A stretch of 64,000 nt of DNA, from assembly GCF_000524195.1 (NCBI RefSeq), contig NW_020170391.1, forward strand, positions 392,273 to 456,272, given 5' to 3'. The DNA comes from Echinococcus granulosus. Lineage: Eukaryota; Platyhelminthes; Cestoda; Cyclophyllidea; Taeniidae. The position numbers were made by a program, and so were the translations under genes. The notes under the pieces were generated by a model that was given only the letters and a program-made list of their open reading frames with translations, made no database searches and was not told the DNA's origin. This document shows positions 1 to 12,700 of this stretch, piece by piece; the first letter of the stretch is position 1; each line of letters opens with the position of its first letter.

Positions 1-88
1 TAGCTCAGAATAGGATACATGATATCATATTTAATGATTTATTCAAGCGTGTTGAACCTTCATAAGAGCAAGGAATAGGGCAGCTTAC

Positions 89-935
89 AACTCTGGACAG
101 CATGTGGCTTTATAACTGCACACGTGCAGTCCTTAATGTCCAATAGCTTGCGATTAGGCGAAGTCGTTAAAGTCGAAAACAATATATGTGCTAACTTTGC
201 AGCAGCTTCAGGTGTCTGAGCCGGCATAAATAAGTCATTGTTTGCAAAAATATCATTATCTTTAGCATTTGAACCATAAACGACCTCTCTAAGAACCCTG
301 TTCGCATCACGGCGCATTAATTCCAACGCAATCAATCCACCACTCGAAAGGACACTTGTTAATTTACTAAAAATGAAAAAAATGTGACGGATCTATGCAT
401 AATATTCTACAAAAACCCCAGCAAAAACTTACTCTAAATCTTTACATTCACAAAAACCGCCAAAATACTTTCGTACATCCATATTATTCAAGTATAATAC
501 TTTAAGATTAATTATTTTGAATCCTTGGTCTTCGAGACTGGTGATATATTTCCCAGCAGTGCACGTTCCTGAAGGCGAAATAACACATACACACCTTTAA
601 ATAAAAAAGTTGAAAGCAGCTCACCTTTCTGAATTTCCGGCTAGTGCTTTTGCGGTGAAATCATTAGCAAAGTTGGTAACACACAAATGCCGAGACAAGA
701 TGTTGACAGTGCCACCAACGTATAAATCCAATAGCCTAATTTCCGGCTGCCTTATTCTCCGCAAAAAAAGTTTGTTGCGTTTTAGATCATGCTAATGATG
801 CACGTAAACCCCCTACGAAAGCAATACCATTTCTATTGAATTATCACATGGAAAGAAGTTAAGCTTGTATTTTTCAATTCGACCCGAATCATCTTTGAAC
901 CATTCGACAATGAATGAATAGATAACCGACTCATC
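89..935 (-). CDS. NME7: NME7-like protein (DM10 + tandem NDK domains), partial, runs off left edge
   Basis: Four exons join in frame on the minus strand: 935-828, 791-625, 594-433 and 342-89. The intron sizes are 36, 30 and 90 nt, and a donor (GTAAGC) follows position 89. Exons 1-2 encode a DM10 domain with a match to NME7 (IVEWF, then YKLNFFP, then SIEM-HDLK, LFLRRI, LDLYVGGTVNILSR). Exon 3 aligns with the start of the first nucleoside diphosphate kinase (NDK) domain, and exon 4 ends in CTCAVIKPHAV, the start of the second NDK domain. NME7 proteins are known from cilia, basal bodies and gamma-tubulin complexes. The first NDK domain looks degenerate: the IKPD motif reads ISPS, and the region of the active-site NxxH carries no histidine. 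The rest of the second NDK domain lies beyond position 1. The 5' end is unsure: acceptor AG at 937-936 precedes exon 1, and a tiny first exon at 1010-990 would give MRTTPRA in phase. Confidence 0.85.
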
Positions 936-1899
936 CTACACTTTTATGAATGTAACTATTAACGACTTGCCATTATTTGAGGACGAAACTGCGCGGGGCG
1001 TGGTGCGCATGGGTATTAAGGGGTGTAGTTGTTAATTCAAACACTATAGTTAATTACACTTAGGTAATGTTTCGAAGTATTAACGTGACGCCCGATGCAA
1101 ACCACAAGCACGGGTTTGTGTGAGAGCTAAATTAGCAGCATCAAATAACGACAACGACATTAATTTCATTTAGTCTTCCTGGGGCATATTCATGCTCCAA
1201 AATGATAAGGAGGTGTTTAAAGCTTTTTTCCATTTAAAAAAATACTGTTTAGCTTTGGGTTACCTGCAGGTATCAAAATTACCAAAAGTACACAATTCTT
1301 CCTACTTTACTCCGGGCAATTAATTAAGAACAGTTTTTTAGCAAATTTAACGCGTCTTTATCAATTACTTTTTCTCTAACTTCTAATACGACAATTAAAT
1401 ATGTTCACTAATCCCTTATAGTCAAACTCATATGTGGAGCGAGACTCATCGATTTCCGCTTCCCTATTCCTAGCGTTCCTAGACAAGCCCGATTGGTTTA
1501 CTTTGGACATCTTTATTAAAGACGACAAGATGTATAGGGAAAATACAATGTTCAAGAAGGAGGGGAGCCGCAGCCACTAGGTAAGGGAGAGGACGATCCA
1601 GTCACGAGATTCGAATTTCCTGATTGCCTCCTCCCTGAAAGGTACCTTAAAACAACATAAGTATTACATACATCTATTTTACATCCTCAGCCATGAATTG
1701 TCGTCACAAATCCTGTTAGTGGCACGTCTTGCTAGATGCATATACTAAAATTTTATTAAACCTTGAAAACGTATTCACTGCGTGGAGCACATATTTGTAC
1801 GGTGTACAAGCGCTGCATTACCCGCGTCCTGCCGTAGAGAAAAGGTGAGGTTACTGACATGGCTCGGAGGTCAGGCCGTCGAGCAGAAGTGTAATCTGT

Positions 1900-2095
1900 T
1901 GTAATACGATAGTGGTTCATCCCTCGGCACTGGTGAGGCGCCACTTTTGTACTTTGAATAAGCCCCCTTTTACCTCGCTGGGTGGGCTGGCCTTTTGGGC
2001 CATGCCAATAGCCCAGACACCTTCTCTGCGCTGAATGTATATTCTGCCCGAGTATTGTGTCTTCTTCCATCTTCAGGGAGTTCCGGGACGCTACA
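1900..2095 (-). mobile_element. Putative solo LTR of a short LTR element, copy A
   Basis: On the minus strand the element starts TGTAGCGTCCCGG at 2095 and ends TTACA at 1900, about 196 bp. It matches copy B (17,997-18,194, plus strand) along its whole length with scattered substitutions. The shared cores include AGACACAATACTCGGGCAG and TGTCTGGGCTATTGGCATGG. Similarity stops at both ends, which fits an LTR with TG...CA termini. The flanking 4-mers are ACAA before and ACAG after, an imperfect target duplication. No reverse transcriptase or gag is nearby, so this is a solo LTR or a non-autonomous (TRIM-like) remnant. Taeniid tapeworms are known to carry TRIM elements, but assignment to that family is inference. 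Confidence 0.65.
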
Positions 2096-5000
2096 TTGTG
2101 GAGACCTAAGTTCACGTGTAATCCAACGCAGCATTGAACCAACTATTAAAGCTGCACAACCCTATTTTGCAGTTTTAAGTATGCGCATAGGAGAATAGGT
2201 TGGTTTAACGTCATCCGTAGGTAAATAATAAATGGCAAGTGCAGTTAAATGCAGAAGGTTTTAGAAATGTATTTGATGCTTTCTAAAAGCATATTTTACT
2301 GAACCTTGGTTCCTATGCTCAAATTGGCTGCGAAAAATTTGCAATGCAATTGATCATGGTATTTTGAAGCCTGCAAACGATATTGGGAAAATATTTTGAA
2401 GAAGATGCATGGAAATGAAGAACGTTAATGTTATGTACACGTGGGAAAACATCCACCAAAGACGAATAATTGAGTCGGAAATAAGAACTTTGGTGGGAAG
2501 CGGTTACATTTGATTTACCATTGAGAACGGAAACGGAACTACCGAAGAGGATACGGGAAAGTGTAGCAATATGACATTTTAAATAGATGCACCAAGAGGA
2601 CTGCAAACGGATTCTGTTAATTTAATTCTCCATGCAAACAGTATCCTACATCTTGTGTGTGGCTGGTAATGATCTAAACAACATTTGGTGTGATCATCTG
2701 TAGTAAGCTTCAAATGCATTTTTTTTACAGAAGGAGAGAAACTAAACTAGTTGCACGTTTATAAAATTTGTAGTTAAGATATTCTGTTTTCCTAAAACAC
2801 CCTGACCAAGTCCATGTCTTCAGAAAAACACTCCATTCAGATAATTTCAATGAAGTAGAATAAAACCACAATAAAGAGTAACTTCCCTGCTCCCAGGAAT
2901 TTCACTCGCAAAGGCATTAAAAAGTAATTGCCAGCCTTGTTATTTTGAGTAACGACTTTACATAGTTTTGTGGACTTTTTCCAAACTGAGGAAAAGACAT
3001 TCGAAATTCAAGGATAAAATAAGCTCCTCAGACTTGTACGATTCTAAAAGACTTCTGGTGAGACGCATTTAAGCACGCAGTGCTAACCAATCAGTCCGCT
3101 TTTTACATGTAATTAATATTTGAACTAACTTTGGTTCTGCGCATTAAATGGACTGCATCAGTATGTGCAAGTTTCTGATATTTTATGTTTAATTTTCATA
3201 TTTAGGTGATCTAAGCATAGGAAAGGGTACAAGTTTAAATAGCCAGCCTTGCATGCGCAAGTTTTGCGTTCTGACTGATGATTTCTAAGAGCCGCGGAAA
3301 TGGGCATTCCTGAAATGGATAAATATTTAGGGCGTTGCAGCGGTGGTCGGTGTCCGGTGGCTGCTTTGCCGATTTTATCTGTACTTTAAGTCATCCCCGC
3401 CTTAACATGCAACTAAAAGGAAGGAAGTGATTTTCATGCTATATTATGGATCGGGCGCATACGCAAATTGAAGCTGATAGCAGATGTAAACAGTGCATTA
3501 ATGGCTATGTTTTCAGCAACACGAACTCGTGGAAAGAAATTTAAGAAACAAATTGACAAGGATGATACTCACGCAAAATACCAAACACCGTAGTCTGAGT
3601 GAAAAATGTACGTTGATTCTCAGTAAAATTGTAAATCATATGTTTGGTTTTTTTTCAGTGACACCAACATTAAACCCCAGTTGCCCATGCCGTCAAGAAC
3701 TGATACAAGTAAAGGTCTGGCACACATGCTTTGTGTACCCCAAGTAAAAATCTGATTCCTTAAAATAATCTGGTAGATTTGACCTAACCGTACCAAAGAG
3801 TGCTTACTCAAGGTGGGAATTCCCTTATTCCGCTTTCCATCGACAAATCGGCCAACGGCAAAGGCGGACAAAAATACAAAACTCCGAAACTCTAGATTAA
3901 CCTCCTTCAAACAAGGCTTAGAGAGATTGTAATTTTCAAGGTTAAATGGTGTGTGTTTTATGGCATCCTAATGCAAGAGCAAGAGTATAATGAAATTTGC
4001 ATTTGGGACCTCGAAAATGTGAAATAGATTGTGCACAAATGCAGGATGAGAGATTTGGAGGCTCACACCCTTAATTGAGTGATGGTCATTAACTCCGAAC
4101 TTTGGAATGATTTCGCTTCCACGTCTCACGATCTTCCTGATTTGTGGACTGGTGGAGCAACACCCCACCGACTCTCCTGCATAGAATAATGTCTATTTTT
4201 TGAACCGTGAGCTACCAAAAATTCATTTAACTGCAAATCGAAACGCTACTATCTTAAATTTTTTTGCCTTTAACAATTCCTAAAAAGTGGATATAGTGTG
4301 AAACTATGGTATACTTATCCACTAAATATAGATGCCGCATTCAAAATTGGTCCCACCGCAAAGTGTATTTACATGCCAGTTAAATGGTGGAATTAAAAAC
4401 TTGGTTTCGATCTAATTATGGAAATATTGAGGTTCTAGAGGTCGGGGCTCCTTGTAAACGAGTAAAAGCACTCGGCCTCATAAAATTATTATTAACTAGT
4501 TGCCCTACCAAGAACTAGTCATTAAAACAAAAACGAGTATTCACTTTGTTTTACTAAGGCACTGATTAGGGCAGCATGTTACTGGTGTAAACTTACTTTT
4601 TTTGGATAGCCACCTAGATATTTATTGTTACGTGAATGATGGATGCTGATTTTTCCAGATTTTCACAATATGGCCTTTGTTAACGGAGCATCACTATCGC
4701 AAGTCAAACTGGAGGTCTTACCTTGTTTGTTAAAGCAATGTAGAAAACTCTTCGGTTGCACAACAAATAAACAAGTTACAAATAGATGTGCCACCAATTT
4801 CAACTCACTAAGGTTAGCAAAAAATAAGGGATAATAAGTGAAGCACTTTGTGCCATTTCATTTAGGGAGCAGTCGAGGTGTAAAATTATAATCGTGATGA
4901 TTTCGGGGGTCAAGAATTAGTGATTCGCGAATGATTTCATTTGTCCTAACTGCAATCACATTGAAAAGCCCCAACAAGCAAAATTTAAATACAGCCTATG

Positions 5001-6760
5001 AGCGCTTAACCTTTGGGCCTCTTTGATTAGGAGTGGTTAATTCCATTTGAGTTGGGGAATTTGTGCAATAAATTTTGTTCCGGAAGTAAAATCACTTGAA
5101 CAAATTTCGGGGAATGTTTGTCCACATGACACAGGAAGTTTTGTAATTTTCACATAGTGTTATAAGTGCTCCAGCAGGTGGTACGATTAGATAAAGCGTA
5201 AAGTGAGGTCTATAGCAGAAATAGTCCGGGGAATCTTTTTCGGAATTTACTTGGAATAGATAGCAAGAAATTGGTTGCTACAGCTGCATGAGGACAGGAT
5301 GTTTGGCACTTTCGTACCTGTTTTCCCGTTGCAAAATTAATTGAAAGTAAAAGAGTAGACACCTTTGTTCGCTTTCATGCAATTGAGGTGGGAGCTCATT
5401 TAACAGACCAGTCACCAAGAGCATGCGAGAAATTAGGTGGCTTAATATCCGAGGGAGTGTGGCGGAGGAAATGGTGTTTATGTTACGCGACTAGTCGCCA
5501 TTGTGGGTCTGTGGTAGTTGCAATCACCCTTCGTGCCTCATTAATGAGTTTCGAAAGAAAAAATCACTCTCCTAGAGGCCGTAGGATGGTAATTCTGTCG
5601 TACAATGCCAGATAACGAGTTTGCAGAGCGGGAAGTTGACGAATCCTCATTGCTTATGCAGCGTACTCTCCCTGGTAAAGGGGTATGACATCGACCTGTC
5701 AGTTGAGCTGAGCTGAGGATAGACAAATCCTCACAATCAATTGAATAGAAAGAGAGAGGGTTAAAATGAACAGTTAATTACCCAGAAAATGAACATGAAT
5801 ACTGTTTCTGCTAAGTTGTACTACTTAGGAAAAAGCATAAATAAAAGTTAACGTATAGATTAATTAAAAAGGGCTACTTTGAAAACTATTCTGACAGCCG
5901 AATAGACTTAAATGATTCCATGATTAAACAGCCTTCTATTTTGTTTCAAAAGAATGGATATCCCTTTTTAAACTGTAGCTCAACACATATTGCATACACT
6001 TTTCACGAAAACTGAAGATTCGGCTGTTGTGTAACACAATTAATGTTGCAGCATACCCATCTTTCTTCCTCTACCTTTAGTCTTCACAGGTTAGTTTGCT
6101 CAAACAAAACAAGGTGATAATAACGCAGATTTCAATCACGTTTCTGTTCATTGATGGCTCGAATAGGCGCTCTTTCGAATGCCATCACCATCGTAATGCA
6201 TAGTGGCAAGTATTTAATTGGGAATGACAATAGATGCATTCGCCCAGGTGATTTCCCTTTGCGACTGTCTGAGCAGTGCCATATCTGATTGGCTGCGATG
6301 TGTGGACGGGACTTTGCATTGGCTGATCATTAGGTTTAAGTACAACGATACGAAAACACTACTAGAACGTCGGCCTTCGCAACAATACGCTTCCTACTTT
6401 TGTTAAAGCAGAATCGGTAATCCTCGGATAATTTTCACCACTTTAGTGTTCTCATATTTGCTTTTACAAAAGTAAGGTCTAGGCAGTTGATGCATAATAT
6501 TTTAAACGCTCCCTACTGCATAATTCGAGCATCCGTGATGCTGATGCTATTTAATCTGTGCGAGTTTCATGTCCTTACTGAAATCTTGCTTTTCAAACGG
6601 TCCAATTTCATTGTACCTTTCATATTTTCGTTTTTTAACAATTTGAGACTTATGTAACAATGTGTGGGTTAACGCGGAGGGAGTATCATGCATATTTTAC
6701 AAGAGATGTAATAACTGGTGAATAGTCCATCTATTACTTCAAATTCCTGTTCTTTTCCTT

Positions 6761-6776
6761 AGAATTTGATACAAGC
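6761..6776 (+). promoter_or_regulatory. Possible splice acceptor just upstream of the prohormone start codon
   Basis: A pyrimidine tract (TTCTTTTCCTTAG) ends at 6762, fifteen bases before the ATG at 6777. It could close a 5'-UTR intron or accept a trans-spliced leader, which flatworms use for some mRNAs. The sequence alone cannot tell these apart from chance. Confidence 0.35.
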
Positions 6777-9700
6777 ATGCCTTCCCATCGGGTGATCCAA
6801 CGTGTGGTGGTGGTTGGAATGATCTTCTACCTCCTCAGCAAGGGAATCTGTTCAACTATAAGTGCGAGGAGTAATGAAAAGGGTACATCTCATATCCTTT
6901 CGCAGAACATAAAAATTACTTAGATCGAAATACTGCTAATAAAAATGGTAATCAGTGCCACGAGTTGTCGTCTTGCACGATTAGTCAATTTTTCCCAAGT
7001 ACACTCGCCGCGAAAAGCTTTGACATTTTAAATTGACGTTAGCTACGTTCAAGTGTCTCTATGTCAAATTAAGTAGAGAATGCAGGAAATGTTTCTTTAT
7101 CATGAAAACCCACAATCTACCTTCCAGTTCCCAGAATACAAAAGCGTCGTATGTGTTGCAATAACATTCTTTATAATCAAGGCAGAAAATACATTAAAGA
7201 AACTTTGCTTTTACTATAACCGAAGCTTAAGGCCTGACCCAAATTAAAAATTTGAAAAGTTGCATCCATCTGGTTATTGTGCTCCTCAAGCGGGAGAACC
7301 AGCCAGGATGTTAGGTTAGCAGTACATGATTTACTAGAGCTCCAAAACAAAATTAAGAGCAAAGGTTTTAAGCGAATTGCCTTTTGTTATTTTGGTGAAA
7401 TCAATATGATTTCTTTGGGTGGTTTTAAGGTAGGAGCTATAAGATGCTATGAAATTTCGAACAGCCGAATCATCAGTTTAGCAATCCCTTCTTCCACTGC
7501 TACCTCTCTCTAACAATGGCCTCTTAGTAAAAAGAATTAATATTTAGTTTGTAATATGTTTTAAAGATGCCAAAAAGAAAATAGCCAACGAGTGCCCAGA
7601 GAGTTCACCCTGGCCATGTCGTGAGCCCGGGTTCTGTCTATCATTTGATTTCATCTGCGACGGCGAGCTCGACTGCCCCGATGGCTACGACGAGGATCGG
7701 GAGATGTGCACAGCAAGTACGCATTGTATGCGCTTTAAGCAGCTACGTGGAGTAACTTGTTTTGCTTTTTCTCCTCGGTATACTGTTCTGCGCCTAAAAC
7801 GAACCTCTTTCAAACAAGTTGCGCATCAAATAAAATGCTGCTACTTTAAATCTGGTTTGCATGCAGTTAAGCACACGGAAGTATGTTCTCAATGCGCATC
7901 AGCAAGAGTCCGCACCATGCCTTACTGGCACCACAAAAACTAATGTTGAAATTAGTAAGCGACGAAAGTTTAGTCATGGTTCAAATAAAGACAGCAAAAC
8001 GTATGCGGTTACCATTATCAAGCCCATTTGGTGGCAAAATACAACGGACCTTCATGAAGCGAAGACGGGGTTATAGGGAACACAGTCTTTAGAAAACTCT
8101 CCTTGACTACTTTTTGAAAGTGTTAAATGAAAGACGCATGGCACACCTTTGAATTGTTTATGAATGTAACTTTTTAGTAAGCATTAAAAGTAGTCACTTC
8201 TTTCAGCACTAATAAATTAATAATTTACACCAGAACGTTTGAGTAGCTTCCATTGCACGGTAAACTAGTTTGTTCCCATTAATTCAGACATCGTATCATA
8301 AGTCAACTCAACAATTCGCAAGGATTGATGTTGCAATCGTTCGGTGTATTATGCGGTGGCTTCGAAGAAGAAGGATTTTATGCTATCATACCTTAACACT
8401 ACACAAAGTCGTCTGTGTGGACTTGTTAAACAAGTTTGTTTTAAATATAATCAGGTTAATGCTAATGATATGTGGACTTCTACAAGACGAGATTTGGACA
8501 AGAAGAATGGAGACCTCTAGGTGCACAATGAGGTGGACCATAGTTGTTTTTGATCCTAGCACTTACCAGCCTTATACCAATGGTGACCACCTCTTTTATG
8601 TGTACGATTTGAACTTCCACGCATTCATTTAGATAGCAGAGAACATCAGACGGCTTAGGTCCACTGCTTCACTAAACCCTTCCACAGCCAGATATAATAA
8701 ATCAGGTTTAAAAAGCATTACACTAAATCTAGTCGTTCAAGCATAAATAGGAATAGTTTTAGACAAGAGCATGAGAATAATTGCGTTTTTTAGACTCATA
8801 TATATGTGAGATTTGGAAGAAGTGAGCGCCGGGGTCTGTTCTGTGGAAACTGATGAATAATAAAGCTTTCACAGTGTACCGTGAAAGGCTATGGTATTAA
8901 CTTGTAACTCACTGCATCTAAGCATGGAATATACTCTTCCTGGGACTGAGAATTCGCATTTGGAGTGGATGCTGAAATTTCGGTGCGGTACTCCCATTTT
9001 TACATCCACTGTAAAAAAAATTAAGTGGAGGCTCCCTCCGTGGGGAAAAAATTAGTCATAAAAGCTGCCATTATAAGGCTGACAGTGTTCCGGTTAAAAG
9101 TTATTCATCTTTTTCACTGTTGCTCCTTTTGTCAATGTCCAACTAACGGAAATAATAGCGCAAATGCTCCGATTCCTGAAAAATCTTAAACCATTTCCCC
9201 TGTGACAACATTGTAGCCTGCACTTCACTGGTCTGGTGTTCTCATATGGGAATTCTTTCCAAACATGTTCCAAAAGGATACGGTGAACAGCTCGTGCAGT
9301 TTGTAGACTGCAGTAGTAGAGCCATTTAATTTTTTGGCTAAAGGCTTTTACAGGCTAAAGACCCATATTCCGCCTCCTCTATTAGCAGTAATGTCTCTCA
9401 AATGATTCTTGAAACGACCGGCAGTAAAAATAAAAGGTCTAGTTGGATCTCGCAGTATTCAACTTAAATATTTTTTTGGATTTTTGAATAAACTTGCAGA
9501 AGAAGCCAAAGTAAATCATCTGTCTAGATTTACACTTAGTGTACCTTAGTTCTTATGCATCCATTAATTAGTTTTTATTGATATAAATGACAGTCATTTT
9601 CATCTGTTTAACGCGGTGAAAAGAGGGCTTAGATCAGTGTTTCGGTATTTTAGCAGACATTACTATCAATTACGTCGAAGTGTTTTGAAGATGCACTAAA

Positions 9701-12700
9701 TCATGCTTTTTAGAGGATAGGGTATTAGTTAAAATAATATTGGATCATAAGCAGCTAGCACCAGCAATAGGTGACATTGGCGTTAAGGTGCATGATGAAT
9801 ACGGTGAGTGAGGCGGCTTCAGATTTTTGCGTTGAACTGTTTGGCGAAGTGGACATTTGTTGTTGCGGCCTCTTCAAGCCGGTGATAATAATGCAACTCC
9901 AATGCCCTTTGTAATATGGCCGGGGCTCCTAGCCCTGCTACCCTTCGCCTTAGCCCATATGTATAGATAGGGCCAACAAACTATATTTAAATAACCGGCT
10001 TTTATTTTGTAATAAAATTTTTTTTCGTGATTCGCCAACATCGTCTACAAACTCGGATCATGCTGTAGTTTAGCGCCTCAATTTTCAGTTGAGCTTCAAA
10101 GTTTGACGCAGTCTCATTCAGGTTCGTTAAATGTATCGTGTTTTGTCAATAAATTAACTAAAGCGAATCACTTGGATCGGTGCATTCCCTCGTGAGTTGG
10201 CGCACTTAACCTTTGAGACTTCCCTGTGCCACAGCTGGACCGGCAATCTGCAAGCACCATCGTAGAATGTGGCTGCACTTCTGACTAATCATGCTAGAGA
10301 AAGTTATAGACACGTTAAAGCTAGATCGGTGTTCTAGATTAGCTTTATTAATTTCGCATTTCCTTCCTGGCTAAAACAGGTCTGCTCTTGCATGCCTCAG
10401 TTGAATCGCATTGTGCGATTCGCTTCTTATTTTAAGCGGTTTCCTACTTCATAAGCAACTTGGAGGAGCGTTCATTTCGTTTTTAGTGGTGTGCGACTTA
10501 AGAAGATGCCTCAAGTGCCATGGATTCTAGTATAAATACATATTTTAATACGTAGACGAAGGAGAGGCAAAATGGATATGTCGCCATTAAAACTGCTTCA
10601 TGGCATTTTCTTTTAAAACCTGGTACTGGCCTCAACAAACCTTTCCTTGACATTAATACATGTAAAGTAGCGTTTGTGATCCGCTGAAATAGTTTATTTA
10701 CTTTCCCTTAAACACTTCAAATGCGATTGAAAAACATGAAAATGGACTTTTTTAAAAGATACTACCGTTCCGCTAACCACAAAATTTTGAAAGCTTGCAT
10801 GGAATGGTTTTGAAGAAATTCCTATATTCGTTTAACTTGAGAAGTTACACCTTTAAGTGCCAAACTTGAGATTTACATACAGTTGCATTACGACTTGATT
10901 ATTTCTTTGCTGTAATATTTAGGAAAAATTTTGTAAGCATCCTCCTTTTCCATGAATGACATAAAAGCGATTGTATTTTAACGTTATATCAGACAAAGAA
11001 TACTTGATTTTAACACCCCGGACATCGATGATGCGATATTTTTCAAGCATTAACCACTACGAAGATAAAAAACTGGACTAACACACATTGAATATGTTAA
11101 GTAAAGTACAGTCTGATTTGCTGTCTTTTGCAGAGCAAAGGCCTCCTATTGAGTATCTCTTCCGCTTCATTCAACGATACCAGGACTGGCTGATTCCCAC
11201 ATTTTTGGGCAAGGGTACTCCACTCGAGTTGGCCAAAAAACTTGTGGGTAAGCGTATTCATCCATGTGAAGGGGTCAGTCGTACGGAGCGGTTGAACTTC
11301 GGGGAAATAGAATCTGCCTTATTCAAACTTTCTACGAATACGATACCTGTTCATGGAAAATCCAGTTATCCTCTTTAATGTGTAGTTAGAATATTTCAGC
11401 AGGAGAAGCTTCCTTGCATAAGTTCAATTCGTTTAATGGTCATATTAACTGGAAGTTTTAACTTCACTCGCTAGTCCTCGCCAGTTATACTATAGAATTA
11501 ATTTGTGATGCTTTGGCAGGGCTGTCTTAACCAAAATTAGGTAAGAAATTAAGATACTGTTTTGTGGCAGTAGTAAGTAGACAGTTTTCTAAAATGCAGT
11601 TTCGTAAGTTTCGAATGAGCACTGACAACCCATAATATATGTATGAATGGGCATTTGGAACTCGCATTGTCGTAGCTGGTTGATTACAACGCCTGGATAG
11701 AGATATTATGACCACTTGCAGACGAAAAATACGCCTTTTTAGTCTTTTTTTAAGTTATTGTTGCTGTGTACAAGAACAGCAGCAAATTATTACGACGTAG
11801 AACATTATCAGGAGATAAACCAACCAACAAAACAGTATTACGCAAATGAAATGCTATCTTGAAAAAGCCGCGTCTTACAATGGCGTTGCGTGCAGTGGAA
11901 CACCACCAAACTCCGTGGATACCTCCTATTTGAAGCCAATAGCCTCTGTAATTTGCATACTAAGTAGTAATGACTGGAAGTATTTAAAATTCCAGGAGAG
12001 CTTGAAACCAAGCTAATCTTTTTTAAGAAAAGTTCTTTTATATAGAGAAACTTTCCTAAGTTGACTTCAAAAATTCACTTATTTCAATGTTTTATTACCA
12101 AACCACCTTTGTTGGAGAAGGATATTTAAAATTATTCAATCCTGATATTTGGAAATAATATTACTCACTCAACTTATCACCGAGCATTCAAATACAGCTA
12201 TCATAACTTAGGACCAAATAGAAACTAAGTGATTTGTGAGAAAATCGCCTAATTGAGTCTCCATCTCAAAGGGTGCGGAAGAAAAGTACTGTGAATAGAT
12301 GGCATAGTTTACAGTTCACTTTAAGGTGGTGTCTAATTGGGACTGAATAATCTTTAGGGGAAAGCGGATGTTAAGATGATTCGTTCCACGAGCTTCAGCG
12401 TGTACTATTACAGGCTATCTTTGACTTTTGGAATAAATAGACCTCGTTTGCATTAATAACTTCAACAACTCTTAGTCATCCTACGAGCTGGACTGTTAAT
12501 TACTCAAGAGAGTTTGTCTGGTCGTTTAAATTAAAAGGCAGAATCAAATATTTGGCACAAATTTTATGTTTTTAAAAATTTTGTTTTACCACTGGTATCA
12601 TATTTGAAGCGCAGGTGGTTAAAAAACAATGCAACAATTCTTGCACTTCAATCACCCTTGACTAAAAAATTGATTTGAAATCAAATATGAAGTAGAGTGA

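Larger units (their letters stand above)
1011..6776. other. Intergenic stretch, no gene recognised
   Basis: About 5.8 kb between the 5' end of the NME7-like gene (minus) and the first coding exon of the prohormone gene (plus). The two genes diverge, so both promoters should lie here. The only structured element recognised is a putative solo LTR at 1,900-2,095. The short ORFs (up to 128 codons) show no recognisable domain, and the longest is created by the LTR. Nothing in 2.1-6.7 kb could be assigned. Confidence 0.6.

Noticed and set aside
1560..1640. tRNA-like T-arm resemblance (GAGATTCGAATTTCC)
   Set aside because: No matching acceptor, D-arm or anticodon stem could be folded around it.
1756..2142. 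128-codon ORF on the minus strand and matching 60-codon ORF at 18,054
   Set aside because: Both translate the shared LTR repeat. Similarity between them is repeat similarity, and the open frame is not kept outside it.
5388..5726. Locally higher-GC stretch with overlapping ORFs, possible short interspersed repeat
   Set aside because: No second copy in the window, no terminal repeats or target duplication found.
8270..8632. 120-codon plus-strand ORF
   Set aside because: It sits inside the 3.4-kb intron 2 of the prohormone gene, has no recognisable domain, and the flanking exons join in phase without it.
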